26,396 bases of DNA from a virus. Within the stretch, counting starts at the first letter, position 1. The number at the start of each line of letters is the position of its first letter. This document shows positions 14,510 through 20,998 of the stretch, one piece after another. The notes below the pieces were generated by a model. The model saw only the letters and a program-made list of their open reading frames with translations, ran no database searches and was not told the DNA's origin. Location of the stretch: IMG/VR virus record IMGVR_UViG_3300049215_000809, positions 1-26,396 of that record. One strand, 5' to 3'. A program made the position numbers and the translations under genes.

Positions 14510-15679
14510 ATGTCTGCGCAAAAAGGTATCGGGCGTCTCATCCAGATCGGCCTCGCAAAAGAGAGCGCCCGCGGCGTCGCACAGTCCTCAGCCTCATATT
14601 GGAATCCTTGGTCCGATCTCACACTCGACGAGAAGAAGGAGTTTGTCGCCGACGAGCAGAGTTACGGCATCATTGAGGACAACGTCGGCCTGACGCAGAC
14701 GAAGAAATGGGCGCAAGGATCTCTGGCTGGCAACGTTGCTGACCAAACCATCGGTCTTATCCTCTATTCGCTTTTTGGCGGCTACACAGTTACCGGCTCC
14801 GGCCCGTACACCCACACCTTCAGCATCGCTGAAAGCGCCCAGCATCAGAGCCTCACACTCTTCAAGCACGACCCGCTTGCGGCGGTCGACTACTCGTATG
14901 CTAACGGCATCGTTGAGAAGCTTGAGCTTTCGATGGAGCTCAAGAAGTTCATTGCCTTCACCGCATCGCTCATGGCGCAGAGTGGAGTCTCGCAATCGAA
15001 CTTCTCGCCGTCCACCACCTCGGAAAACCGCTTCGTTCCCCAGTATCTCGCGGCCAAATTCGCTCTCAACTATGCCGGCCTCCAAGGGACGCTGACGGCG
15101 ACCGGCACCGCCTCCAGCACCGTCCACGTCACGTCGTGCAGCATCAATCCGCAGACGAACCTTAAAGTTGGAATGACCGTCACGGGCACGAATATCCCGG
15201 CCAATACGACGGTCGCGAAGATTGTGTCATCGTCCGCATACGACCTCTCGCAGGCTACCACCGGTGCCATTGGCACGCAGACCTTCGGTCCTGTCGCTAT
15301 CGCCCTCAAAAGCGCAAAGGTGACCATCAATCAAAACGTTGAGGCACAAGACGTGCTCGGCAGCTTGTCGCCCGCGGACTTTCTGAATAAGGAGTTTTCT
15401 GTCGAGGGGACATTCGAGGCGATCTTGCAGAACGAAAGCGACTTCAAGACCCAGTTCATGGGGCCGACGCCGCTATCGGTGCGCCTCGACTTGCTTAACA
15501 GCGATGTCAGCAATTCAGAACTCTACCTCGACATGCCGAAAGTAACCCTGCAAGAGTACGGCACACCGTACAAAGTCAAAGACCTCGTTTATCAGAACGT
15601 GAAATTCAAGGCCTCATATTCCATCAGCGATACTCTGCTCGCGAAGATGGTGCTCACCAACTCCGTCACCACCTACTAA
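14510..15679 (+). CDS. Major tail tube protein
   Basis: A 389-residue protein placed between the tail terminator and the tail chaperone/tape measure genes. The N-terminus (GIGRLIQIGLAKESARGVAQ) and segment KEFVADEQSYGIIEDN fit the start of siphophage tube proteins, and the C-terminal part with FSVEGTFEAILQNE and NVKFKASYSISD fits tube beta strands. Residues about 194-263 are an inserted module with VGMTVTGTNIPANTTV, which resembles the insert of the connector protein; here it falls between two strands (ALNYAGLQG and ALKSAKVTINQ) and would project from the tube surface. The length, above the common 200-250 residues, reflects this insert and other loops. Confidence 0.82.
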   Translation: MSAQKGIGRLIQIGLAKESARGVAQSSASYWNPWSDLTLDEKKEFVADEQSYGIIEDNVGLTQTKKWAQGSLAGNVADQTIGLILYSLFGGYTVTGSGPYTHTFSIAESAQHQSLTLFKHDPLAAVDYSYANGIVEKLELSMELKKFIAFTASLMAQSGVSQSNFSPSTTSENRFVPQYLAAKFALNYAGLQGTLTATGTASSTVHVTSCSINPQTNLKVGMTVTGTNIPANTTVAKIVSSSAYDLSQATTGAIGTQTFGPVAIALKSAKVTINQNVEAQDVLGSLSPADFLNKEFSVEGTFEAILQNESDFKTQFMGPTPLSVRLDLLNSDVSNSELYLDMPKVTLQEYGTPYKVKDLVYQNVKFKASYSISDTLLAKMVLTNSVTTY

Positions 15680-15680
15680 T

Positions 15681-15710
15681 TTGACAACCTGTCTGTGGTT
15701 GTCGTCTAAT
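15681..15710 (+). promoter_or_regulatory. Promoter TTGACA-N18-TCTAAT with operator-like inverted repeat
   Basis: TTGACA (15681-15686) and TCTAAT (15705-15710) are separated by 18 bases, the best two-box promoter I see on the plus strand. A perfect 7-bp inverted repeat, GACAACC and GGTTGTC with a 7-base spacer (15683-15703), overlaps the -35 and spacer, as an operator would. As RNA it could also form a weak terminator hairpin after the tail tube gene, though no T-run follows. It precedes a ribbon-helix-helix-like gene, so autoregulation is plausible. Confidence 0.55.
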
Positions 15711-15789
15711 TCGTTGTCTACTTGTGCGCGTATACGCCACCGTGTACGATGTTGGCAGGTCGATTTATTTGTTCATTTCTCACTACCAT

Positions 15790-15927
15790 ATGGCTTTAGT
15801 TCGTCTCCTCTCCTGGGTCACCAAGGCCCAAAAGGCGAAAGTTCGCAAACTCGCTAAGGACGCTAAAAAAGCCGATCCCAAAGCGACGGATAGTTCAATT
15901 ATCAGACGTGCGATAGACAATTTATAA
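15790..15927 (+). CDS. Ribbon-helix-helix-like DNA-binding protein
   Basis: A 45-residue basic protein. A short strand (LVRLLSWVT) is followed by a long helix with KAQKAKVRKLAKDAKK and a second helix DSSIIRRAIDNL, the size and layout of CopG/Arc-type ribbon-helix-helix regulators, which bind inverted repeats as dimers. The ATG at 15790 has the CATATG context common here. An in-frame GTG at 15724 would add 22 residues of non-family-like sequence and start 13 bases after the -10 box, so the longer form cannot be ruled out. The nearby inverted repeat at 15683-15703 is a candidate binding site. A regulator inside a tail operon is unusual. Confidence 0.65.
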   Translation: MALVRLLSWVTKAQKAKVRKLAKDAKKADPKATDSSIIRRAIDNL

Positions 15928-15929
15928 GT

Positions 15930-16349
15930 ATGAAAACGTTTGCGTTCGCTCTTGTGCTTACGCTCGTCTTCCCAATCTCAGCGCTCGCCGCGCCAGTAGG
16001 CTGGAAGGACGCATCGTCGTGCGTCATTCCTCCGGATCACGGGGTCTGGTCGGCCGACGGCTCAACGTTGGTTGGCTGCATCACTGATGAAGCATGGCAG
16101 GCCGCCGCCCAGGCAGCCGCGGCGCGCAGTGATGCAAATCTGCCCATCGCGGCGGCCGGTTCGATCATCACCGACGAAATGGGTATCGAGTATCAGTGCC
16201 CGTATTTCTACATCCTCGGGTGCTATGACCTCACCCGCACGAGCACATACCGCTCCTCAATGGAGCAAGCGGCCGAGCAGCTCATCGCGCAGGGTTATAC
16301 CCCTCAGACGCTGCCGCGCATGGCAGGATGGATGCGCTTGGTTCAGTAG
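15930..16349 (+). CDS. Secreted Cys-containing small protein
   Basis: A 139-residue protein with a clear signal peptide, MKTFAFALVLTLVFPISALA, cleaved after Ala20. The mature 119 residues contain four cysteines (31, 50, 90, 98), enough for two disulfides outside the cytoplasm, an Ala-rich helix (DEAWQAAAQAAAARSD) and a C-terminal helix with EQAAEQLIAQGYTP. It begins two bases after the regulator stop and ends before a 104-base gap, so it likely shares the promoter at 15681. I recognise no family. Expression apart from the tail genes and export suggest a host-surface or exclusion function, which is inference only. Confidence 0.72.
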   Translation: MKTFAFALVLTLVFPISALAAPVGWKDASSCVIPPDHGVWSADGSTLVGCITDEAWQAAAQAAAARSDANLPIAAAGSIITDEMGIEYQCPYFYILGCYDLTRTSTYRSSMEQAAEQLIAQGYTPQTLPRMAGWMRLVQ

Positions 16350-16366
16350 CGTCAAGCATCAACTCT

Positions 16367-16383
16367 GCGCCCTATCGGGGCGC
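16367..16383 (+). repeat. Short G+C-rich hairpin after the secreted protein gene
   Basis: GCGCCC and GGGCGC form a perfect 6-bp inverted repeat with a 5-base loop, starting 18 bases after the stop at 16349. There is no T-run, so it is at most a weak terminator. It would separate the regulator/secreted-protein pair from the next promoter at 16442. Confidence 0.35.
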
Positions 16384-16441
16384 GGGGATTGGCTCTCGAT
16401 GCTATTCACACCGCCGTCGCCTTCAGGCTGTCGCGCCGCGG

Positions 16442-16447
16442 TACAAT
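16442..16447 (+). promoter_or_regulatory. TACAAT -10 element, 6 bases before ATG
   Basis: TACAAT is followed by exactly six bases (GAGCTC) and the ATG at 16454, the geometry of a leaderless promoter with transcription starting at the A of ATG. No convincing -35 is seen upstream. Confidence 0.55.
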
Positions 16448-16453
16448 GAGCTC

Positions 16454-16792
16454 ATGAATAGAGAAACAAAGGAGTTCACCACGCCGGGCGGACGCAAAGT
16501 CGTTTTACACGCATATCTCACCGGCCGCGAAGCCGCTGACATCAAGAGCACAATGCTTTCATCCCTCAGGATGAGCATGACCGATCTTGAGAACAAGAAG
16601 GTAGACATGGGCGGCATATCCGGCGCCGTGCTCGTTGAGCAAGAAAAGAAAACGCTCGGCTATTTGCTGGTTTCAGTTGACGGAGATTCCAGCACGCCTG
16701 TCGACAGGCTGCTCGATCTTCCATCAACCGAGTACGACGCGGTACTCACCGAAGTCGAAAAAATCAAAAACCCTACGAAGCCGGGGAATTAA
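16454..16792 (+). CDS. Tail assembly chaperone (gpG-like)
   Basis: A 112-residue protein just upstream of the tape measure. It starts MNRETKEFTTPGGRKVVLHAYLTGREA and continues with a helical region to EKIKNPTKPGN, the pattern of siphophage tail assembly chaperones, which coat the tape measure before tube assembly. An in-frame upstream extension exists but lies beyond a gap and lacks sense; the ATG at 16454 sits six bases after TACAAT. A second ORF in the -1 frame (16786-16980) carries the typical chaperone extension, so a longer fusion of about 175 residues is expected from ribosomal frameshifting. Confidence 0.8.
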   Translation: MNRETKEFTTPGGRKVVLHAYLTGREAADIKSTMLSSLRMSMTDLENKKVDMGGISGAVLVEQEKKTLGYLLVSVDGDSSTPVDRLLDLPSTEYDAVLTEVEKIKNPTKPGN

Positions 16793-16980
16793 AGGCGGCC
16801 TGGAGCCGCCACTTCCGAACCGGCGTCATAGAATTCGAGGATCAATTAGCCGCCATTTTGTGCCGCGAGATGAAATGGCGATACGAGGATTATTTGAATC
16901 AGCCCACATGGTTTATTTCCATGCTCTTGGAGCTGCTTCGTGCGGAAGGGAACGAACTCAGCCGCCGCAATTCACATTGA
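16786..16980 (+). CDS. Frameshift extension of tail assembly chaperone (gpGT-like)
   Basis: In the -1 frame relative to the chaperone, an open stretch of 64 codons runs from the chaperone's end to TGA at 16978-16980. It reads ELKAAWSRHF and later CREMKWRYEDYLNQPTWF, which matches the usual T-domain style (aromatic, YEDYL-x-x-PxW). It has no credible start of its own near the beginning. Candidate slip sites are the A-rich tract at 16758-16770 (GAA AAA ATC AAA AAC) and GGG AAT just before the zero-frame TAA. Neither is a perfect X XXY YYZ heptamer, so the exact site is uncertain. Confidence 0.7.
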   Translation, partial: ELKAAWSRHFRTGVIEFEDQLAAILCREMKWRYEDYLNQPTWFISMLLELLRAEGNELSRRNSH

Positions 16981-17003
16981 GAAAGGGCGGAGGACCGGTC
17001 GGG

Positions 17004-17009
17004 TACAAT
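17004..17009 (+). promoter_or_regulatory. TACAAT -10 element, 8 bases before tape measure ATG
   Basis: TACAAT lies eight bases before the ATG at 17018, in the 37-base gap after the frameshift ORF. A TTGAGA occurs 21 bases upstream; the same 21-base spacing to TTGCCA is seen at the 24340 element, though 21 is long for a -35/-10 pair. Confidence 0.5.
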
Positions 17010-17017
17010 AGCCGTAT

Positions 17018-18679
17018 ATGTCCGACACGCAATTGCAGATCGTCCTTTCTCTCATTGATAACGCCTCCGCTCAGCTCCAGGAGGCGCAAGGCGCATTTGC
17101 GAACCTCGGACAAGCAGGCAGCGACGCCGCAGCACAAATAACCGACGCTCTCACGCCCGCCGAAGAAGCAGTGGTCGCGCAAGCGCAGGCGGTATTCGAC
17201 GCGTGGGCAGGGACCAACGACAACATAGTGGAGAGCGCCGATTCAGCTGTTAGCGAGGTGGAGGATGCCTGGGCGGCCCTCCCGACCGCCGTGCAAGCCC
17301 CCATGGATGCTCTCGCACAGCAGATGCAGACGGAAATGCAGCAAATAGCAGTTGAAGCGCAGGCTGCCGGCGAAGAGTGGGCGCAAGGCTTGGTACCCGC
17401 CGCGACAAAAGCCGGTGAGGAGGCCGGAACGGCCGCAGCTGAAGGCTTTGGCGGCTACTTCAAGAAAATGATAATTGGGTACGGGCTGGAACAAGTCGGT
17501 TCGTTTCTCTCCGGCGGCATAGACTCGGCAGTAGCGGCCGCTGCGCAGAGCCAGGATAAGATATCTACCCTCACTGCGCAGATACAACAGCAGCAAGCAT
17601 CCATCGCAGAAAATGAGGCCGCTTTGCAGCGGTGGAGCGGCACCACCACGCAGGTCAACGCCGCACACCAAAAGGCTGCCGCGAACATCGACGCTGAAAA
17701 GGCAAAGATAACGGAGCTCACCCAACAGCTTGCGCCACTCACGCAAGCCCAACAAGGATTGCCGGGACAGATTCAAAGTATAGAAAATGCGATTTTGGGC
17801 TGGGTAGGCGCCCACAAGCAGCTTGAGACTTCGCTTCAAACATTCATGACGACGCTCGGGCCGATGCTTACGTTTATAGGCGCGGCCTTAATTGTTATCA
17901 CCCTACTCAGTGTTGCTCTCTCCGTTCTCGATGGTCCGCTGCTTATTTTGCTCGGCGTGGCTGCGGCCATAGCCGTTCTCACAGGCATATGGGAGACCTT
18001 CCACACTCAGATCACCAATTTTTTAGACGACCTGAACGCCAAGACCGGGATCGTCGATCTTTTCAGAGTAGCATGGCAGAGCATCTCAGATAATTTCAAC
18101 GACAACCTCAAGCCGGCACTTGAACAACTCTGGAAGGCTTTGCAGCCGCTTACACCATATTTGGAAGCCATGGCCGAAGTTGTCGGCGCAACGCTGCTGG
18201 GCGCCATTGTATTGCTCACCGACGCGCTCACCATAGCGATCAACGTCTTTACCGGCATACTCACGATCGCCACCAAGGTGGCCACCTTTTTCACCGACGT
18301 ACTGGTTGTGGCTATCAATGCCGTAAAGACCGCCATTGAAGCTGTCATCACTGCGGTTAGCAAAGTTGGCAGTGTAGGCGGGGCGATAGGCGGTGCGATC
18401 AGCAGCACACTTGCACATATTCCAGGCTTCGCCACCGGCGGCATCGTCACCGGTCCAACGCTCGCCATGGTCGGCGAAGCCGGACCTGAAGCCATTATTC
18501 CGCTGTCGGCTTTTGCGGGAGGCAGTTCGCTTGCGGGAGCGGGCGGCATTGGCGGTGGAGCGGGCATTCAGGTTTTCATTCAGGGCGGCACGTACCTCGA
18601 TCAGAATGGCGCAACAACAATCGCCAACGCACTTGCGCGTCAAATCCAGATGCAGATCAAGTTACGCAATTTCGCTTAA
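17018..18679 (+). CDS. Tail tape measure protein
   Basis: A 553-residue protein that sets tail length and is ejected at infection. It begins with Ala/Gln-rich helices (residues 15-140), has a coiled-coil region with repeated Gln/Glu (180-245), a long hydrophobic stretch (about 278-325) able to insert into membrane, a second helical hydrophobic region (385-445), and the common tape-measure C-terminal signature GFATGGIVTGPTLAMVGEAG followed by PEAIIPL (470-496). At roughly 1.5 angstrom per residue the tail would be about 80 nm, a modest siphovirus length. It follows the chaperone/frameshift genes as expected. Confidence 0.9.
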   Translation: MSDTQLQIVLSLIDNASAQLQEAQGAFANLGQAGSDAAAQITDALTPAEEAVVAQAQAVFDAWAGTNDNIVESADSAVSEVEDAWAALPTAVQAPMDALAQQMQTEMQQIAVEAQAAGEEWAQGLVPAATKAGEEAGTAAAEGFGGYFKKMIIGYGLEQVGSFLSGGIDSAVAAAAQSQDKISTLTAQIQQQQASIAENEAALQRWSGTTTQVNAAHQKAAANIDAEKAKITELTQQLAPLTQAQQGLPGQIQSIENAILGWVGAHKQLETSLQTFMTTLGPMLTFIGAALIVITLLSVALSVLDGPLLILLGVAAAIAVLTGIWETFHTQITNFLDDLNAKTGIVDLFRVAWQSISDNFNDNLKPALEQLWKALQPLTPYLEAMAEVVGATLLGAIVLLTDALTIAINVFTGILTIATKVATFFTDVLVVAINAVKTAIEAVITAVSKVGSVGGAIGGAISSTLAHIPGFATGGIVTGPTLAMVGEAGPEAIIPLSAFAGGSSLAGAGGIGGGAGIQVFIQGGTYLDQNGATTIANALARQIQMQIKLRNFA

Positions 18680-18682
18680 TGT

Positions 18683-20314
18683 ATGCCTGCATCTTCTATT
18701 ACCGTCCTCGATGGCGAAAATGACATAACGTCGCTCATCGAGTTTGACAGCACCTTCAATATTCAGAGCGTGCTGACGAAAGAGAAAGGTCAGTTCACGT
18801 TCAATATAAAAGCTCCGCAGGCACCTACGCTGCCCGCGCATATGCCTCAGATCACGGACACGATCAGCGTCTACTATACGATCAACGACAACACGCAGCT
18901 CATTTTCGGCGGGACCGTCGTCACCATCGAGCCGATCGTCTCCGGTGGGGTATTGCTGCTCTACCAAATCACCGTCGCGGATTGGGGCTTTCTCTTCGAC
19001 TCAAAGGTGGTGAAAGCAAACTACGCGGGCATGGACCCGCAAGATATCGTCAAGGACCTCGTATCGAATTTCTGCCCCGGCTTCACCACAAACCATGTCC
19101 AGAAAGGCAACTTTCTCGTTTCAACGGTTCAATTCAACTATCAGTTTCCGACCAAGTGTCTTGAGGCGCTTGCCAAGCAAATCGGTTGGGACTGGTACAT
19201 CGGCCCCGACAAAGACGTGCACTTCTATTTTGCGGAGGGTAATCCGGCAGGCAGCTCGGAAATCTCACTTGCGCCCTTCGACATCGACGATACGAGCGGA
19301 AACATCGAATGGCGGACGCTCGATGTGCAGGTCGACATCAGCAACATGAAAAATAGCGTGTACGTCGTCGGCGGGACGTACGCGAAGAATTTCGTACTTG
19401 ACCCTGACTCTATGGCGACACCGCCGCAGTATGCGCCGGTTGACGTGTACACGTCCGTCGCCGGCACGTTCGTCTATCCGCTCGCCTATCCCTATGACGC
19501 GAGCACGCTGACGATAACGCTCGGCGGCGTTGGGCAGGCCATCGGAACCGACCAGCAGACCGATCCCACGACAGTTCAGGTGCTCTACAACGAAACGGGC
19601 CGCTTCATCCGCTTTACGACCGATCCAGGTGACGGCAACCAGATCATCGTCCAAGGCCAGGCCAAAATCCCTATCCTCGCCCACGTCTCGGACGCCAGCT
19701 CCATCAACGCCTACGGCGAACTTCAGGACGCTATTCTGGATTCCAATATTTTGAGCATTCAGGAGGCGCAGGAGCGCGCCCAGGCCGACATAGATATGTT
19801 CGGCGATCCGGTCTACTTGGTGAAATTCACCACCATTTCTCCCCTGTCCAATCTGCTTTTCATCGGCCAGCAGATCACGCTCAACTCCGCTAAATTCGGG
19901 GTTTCGGACAAGACGCTGGTCGTTAAGCAGATCAATTGCGTGGCGCGCACGCCCACTCAACTTGAATACCAAGTGCAATGCCTTGGCTCGGATAACGTGA
20001 CCTTCAACGACATTATGCTCACGCTGCTTCAGCAGAACCTCGGTGTAACATCGACGCCCGACTCTGCGGTGTTGCAAGTACTGCTATCACTCGATGAAGC
20101 GCTTGAGCTTACCGACACCGTTTCGATTAGCGCCGCGTCAGGTCCTTACGCATGGGGACCGTTGTCTGCCGCTGTAGAGAATGTCGAGGGCGCCGAGATG
20201 TATGGGTCCTTTGGATTCGGGTCCGTGGCGATAGGAGGCGGGCTGCCCTATGCAGATGATGCCGCCGCGACTACCCAGCCCACGGGACGCTGGGGATTCT
20301 TTACTTGGCACTAG
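18683..20314 (+). CDS. Tail hub / baseplate protein
   Basis: A 543-residue protein directly after the tape measure. The N-terminal domain (ITSLIEFDSTFNIQSVLTKEKGQ split by loops, then a VADWGFLFDSKVV segment) and the alpha-beta middle with DPQDIVKDLVSNFCPGF and KCLEALAKQIGWDWYIGPDK match the tail hub fold of Mu gp44/T4 gp27-like proteins, which form the ring at the tail tip and bind fibres. The C-terminal about 80 residues (after LQQNLGVTST) are low-complexity and Gly-rich and may anchor fibres. No separate distal tail protein is seen between this gene and the tape measure. The start uses an ATGTATG context. Confidence 0.78.
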   Translation: MPASSITVLDGENDITSLIEFDSTFNIQSVLTKEKGQFTFNIKAPQAPTLPAHMPQITDTISVYYTINDNTQLIFGGTVVTIEPIVSGGVLLLYQITVADWGFLFDSKVVKANYAGMDPQDIVKDLVSNFCPGFTTNHVQKGNFLVSTVQFNYQFPTKCLEALAKQIGWDWYIGPDKDVHFYFAEGNPAGSSEISLAPFDIDDTSGNIEWRTLDVQVDISNMKNSVYVVGGTYAKNFVLDPDSMATPPQYAPVDVYTSVAGTFVYPLAYPYDASTLTITLGGVGQAIGTDQQTDPTTVQVLYNETGRFIRFTTDPGDGNQIIVQGQAKIPILAHVSDASSINAYGELQDAILDSNILSIQEAQERAQADIDMFGDPVYLVKFTTISPLSNLLFIGQQITLNSAKFGVSDKTLVVKQINCVARTPTQLEYQVQCLGSDNVTFNDIMLTLLQQNLGVTSTPDSAVLQVLLSLDEALELTDTVSISAASGPYAWGPLSAAVENVEGAEMYGSFGFGSVAIGGGLPYADDAAATTQPTGRWGFFTWH

Positions 20315-20318
20315 GTGC

Positions 20319-20324
20319 TAAACT
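20319..20324 (+). promoter_or_regulatory. TAAACT -10-like element, 6 bases before ATG
   Basis: TAAACT is followed by six bases (TTCGGT) and the ATG at 20331. The hexamer equals that before the tail tube gene. It lies in the 16-base gap after the hub gene, so a leaderless transcript is geometrically possible. Confidence 0.42.
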
Positions 20325-20330
20325 TTCGGT

Positions 20331-20957
20331 ATGAACTCTACGGCGCGGGACGGAATTTCGATCTCGGGCACAATCAAAATCAACACATACCGCGCCGGCA
20401 TGGTGCAGGCTGCTGCGCCTTATCTCAAGTTGATTTCACACCTCAAAGAGCGTCTCGCCAGCGGCGGGCCTCGTGCTAGCTCAGAGCTCTGGATACGCCG
20501 GTATATCGGATCTGTTGAGGCGATAAAACGACTGCACTTCATTAAAACCGCCGTTGTCTGTCCAAACCTCGTCATGGACAGTCCGAACTACGGCATCGAC
20601 CTTGTCATTCAGCGCCTCGTCGGCGTGAACACTTACAGCCTCAATATCCTCTACGGCGAGATCGGGACCGGCGCGACAGCACCGACACTTGCCGATACCG
20701 CTCTAACGACTCCCACAAATCGAGCCAGCGTTGGCTTTCAACAGAACTACGGCTCTACCGACGCGATCTTTCAATTCTTCTTTTCCGACTCTCAGCTTGC
20801 CAACCAAACCTACAGCGAATTTGGCACCTTCGTTGACGGAAACACAACGATCGGAAGCGGCCAACTCTTCAATCATTCCTTGCTCTCGCCAACCTACCAA
20901 AAAGTGTCGGGTCAAGACACAACGGTCGAAGTCGACTTCGCCATCGCCAACTCCTAG
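20331..20957 (+). CDS. Minor tail / fibre-attachment protein
   Basis: A 208-residue protein between the hub and the adhesin. The first part has SGTIKINTYRAGMVQ and a basic helix with HLKERLASGG; the second half (about 100-208) is a beta domain opening LYGEIGTGATAPTLADTALTT and containing EFGTFVDGNTTIGSGQLFNH. That beta domain is one I associate with phage fibre and baseplate accessory proteins. Its location suggests it links the fibre to the tail tip. It has no signal peptide. The start follows TAAACT by six bases. Confidence 0.72.
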   Translation: MNSTARDGISISGTIKINTYRAGMVQAAAPYLKLISHLKERLASGGPRASSELWIRRYIGSVEAIKRLHFIKTAVVCPNLVMDSPNYGIDLVIQRLVGVNTYSLNILYGEIGTGATAPTLADTALTTPTNRASVGFQQNYGSTDAIFQFFFSDSQLANQTYSEFGTFVDGNTTIGSGQLFNHSLLSPTYQKVSGQDTTVEVDFAIANS

Positions 20958-20984
20958 ATATCAACAGCGAGCAGTACACGACGA

Positions 20985-20990
20985 TATAAT
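20985..20990 (+). promoter_or_regulatory. TATAAT -10 element, 8 bases before adhesin ATG
   Basis: A perfect TATAAT is followed by eight bases and the ATG at 20999, in the 41-base gap after the minor tail gene. It also lies within a short A/T-rich inverted repeat (ATATA and TATAT, 20984-21000). TCAACA 18 bases upstream is a weak -35. Confidence 0.55.
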
Positions 20991-20998
20991 GGCGCTAT

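Noticed and set aside
15724-15789. GTG-initiated 22-residue extension of the ribbon-helix-helix protein
   Set aside because: The extra residues do not fit the family and the ATG at 15790 has the context typical of this genome; kept only as an alternative.
16635-17141. Plus-strand ORF across the chaperone-tape measure junction
   Set aside because: It is in the +1 frame; the -1 frame ending at 16980 has the chaperone extension motifs, and this ORF reads as Arg/Pro/Ser-rich noise.
19265-20077. Long minus-strand ORF of 270 codons opposite the tail hub
   Set aside because: Composition (Arg/His/Val/Gly-rich) is typical of an antisense shadow in G+C-rich DNA, and the plus-strand hub protein is coherent throughout.
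20464-20520. tRNA-like stretch containing GCTAGCTCAGAGC
   Set aside because: It resembles a D-arm but has no matching acceptor stem or T-arm, and lies inside the coding frame of the minor tail protein.
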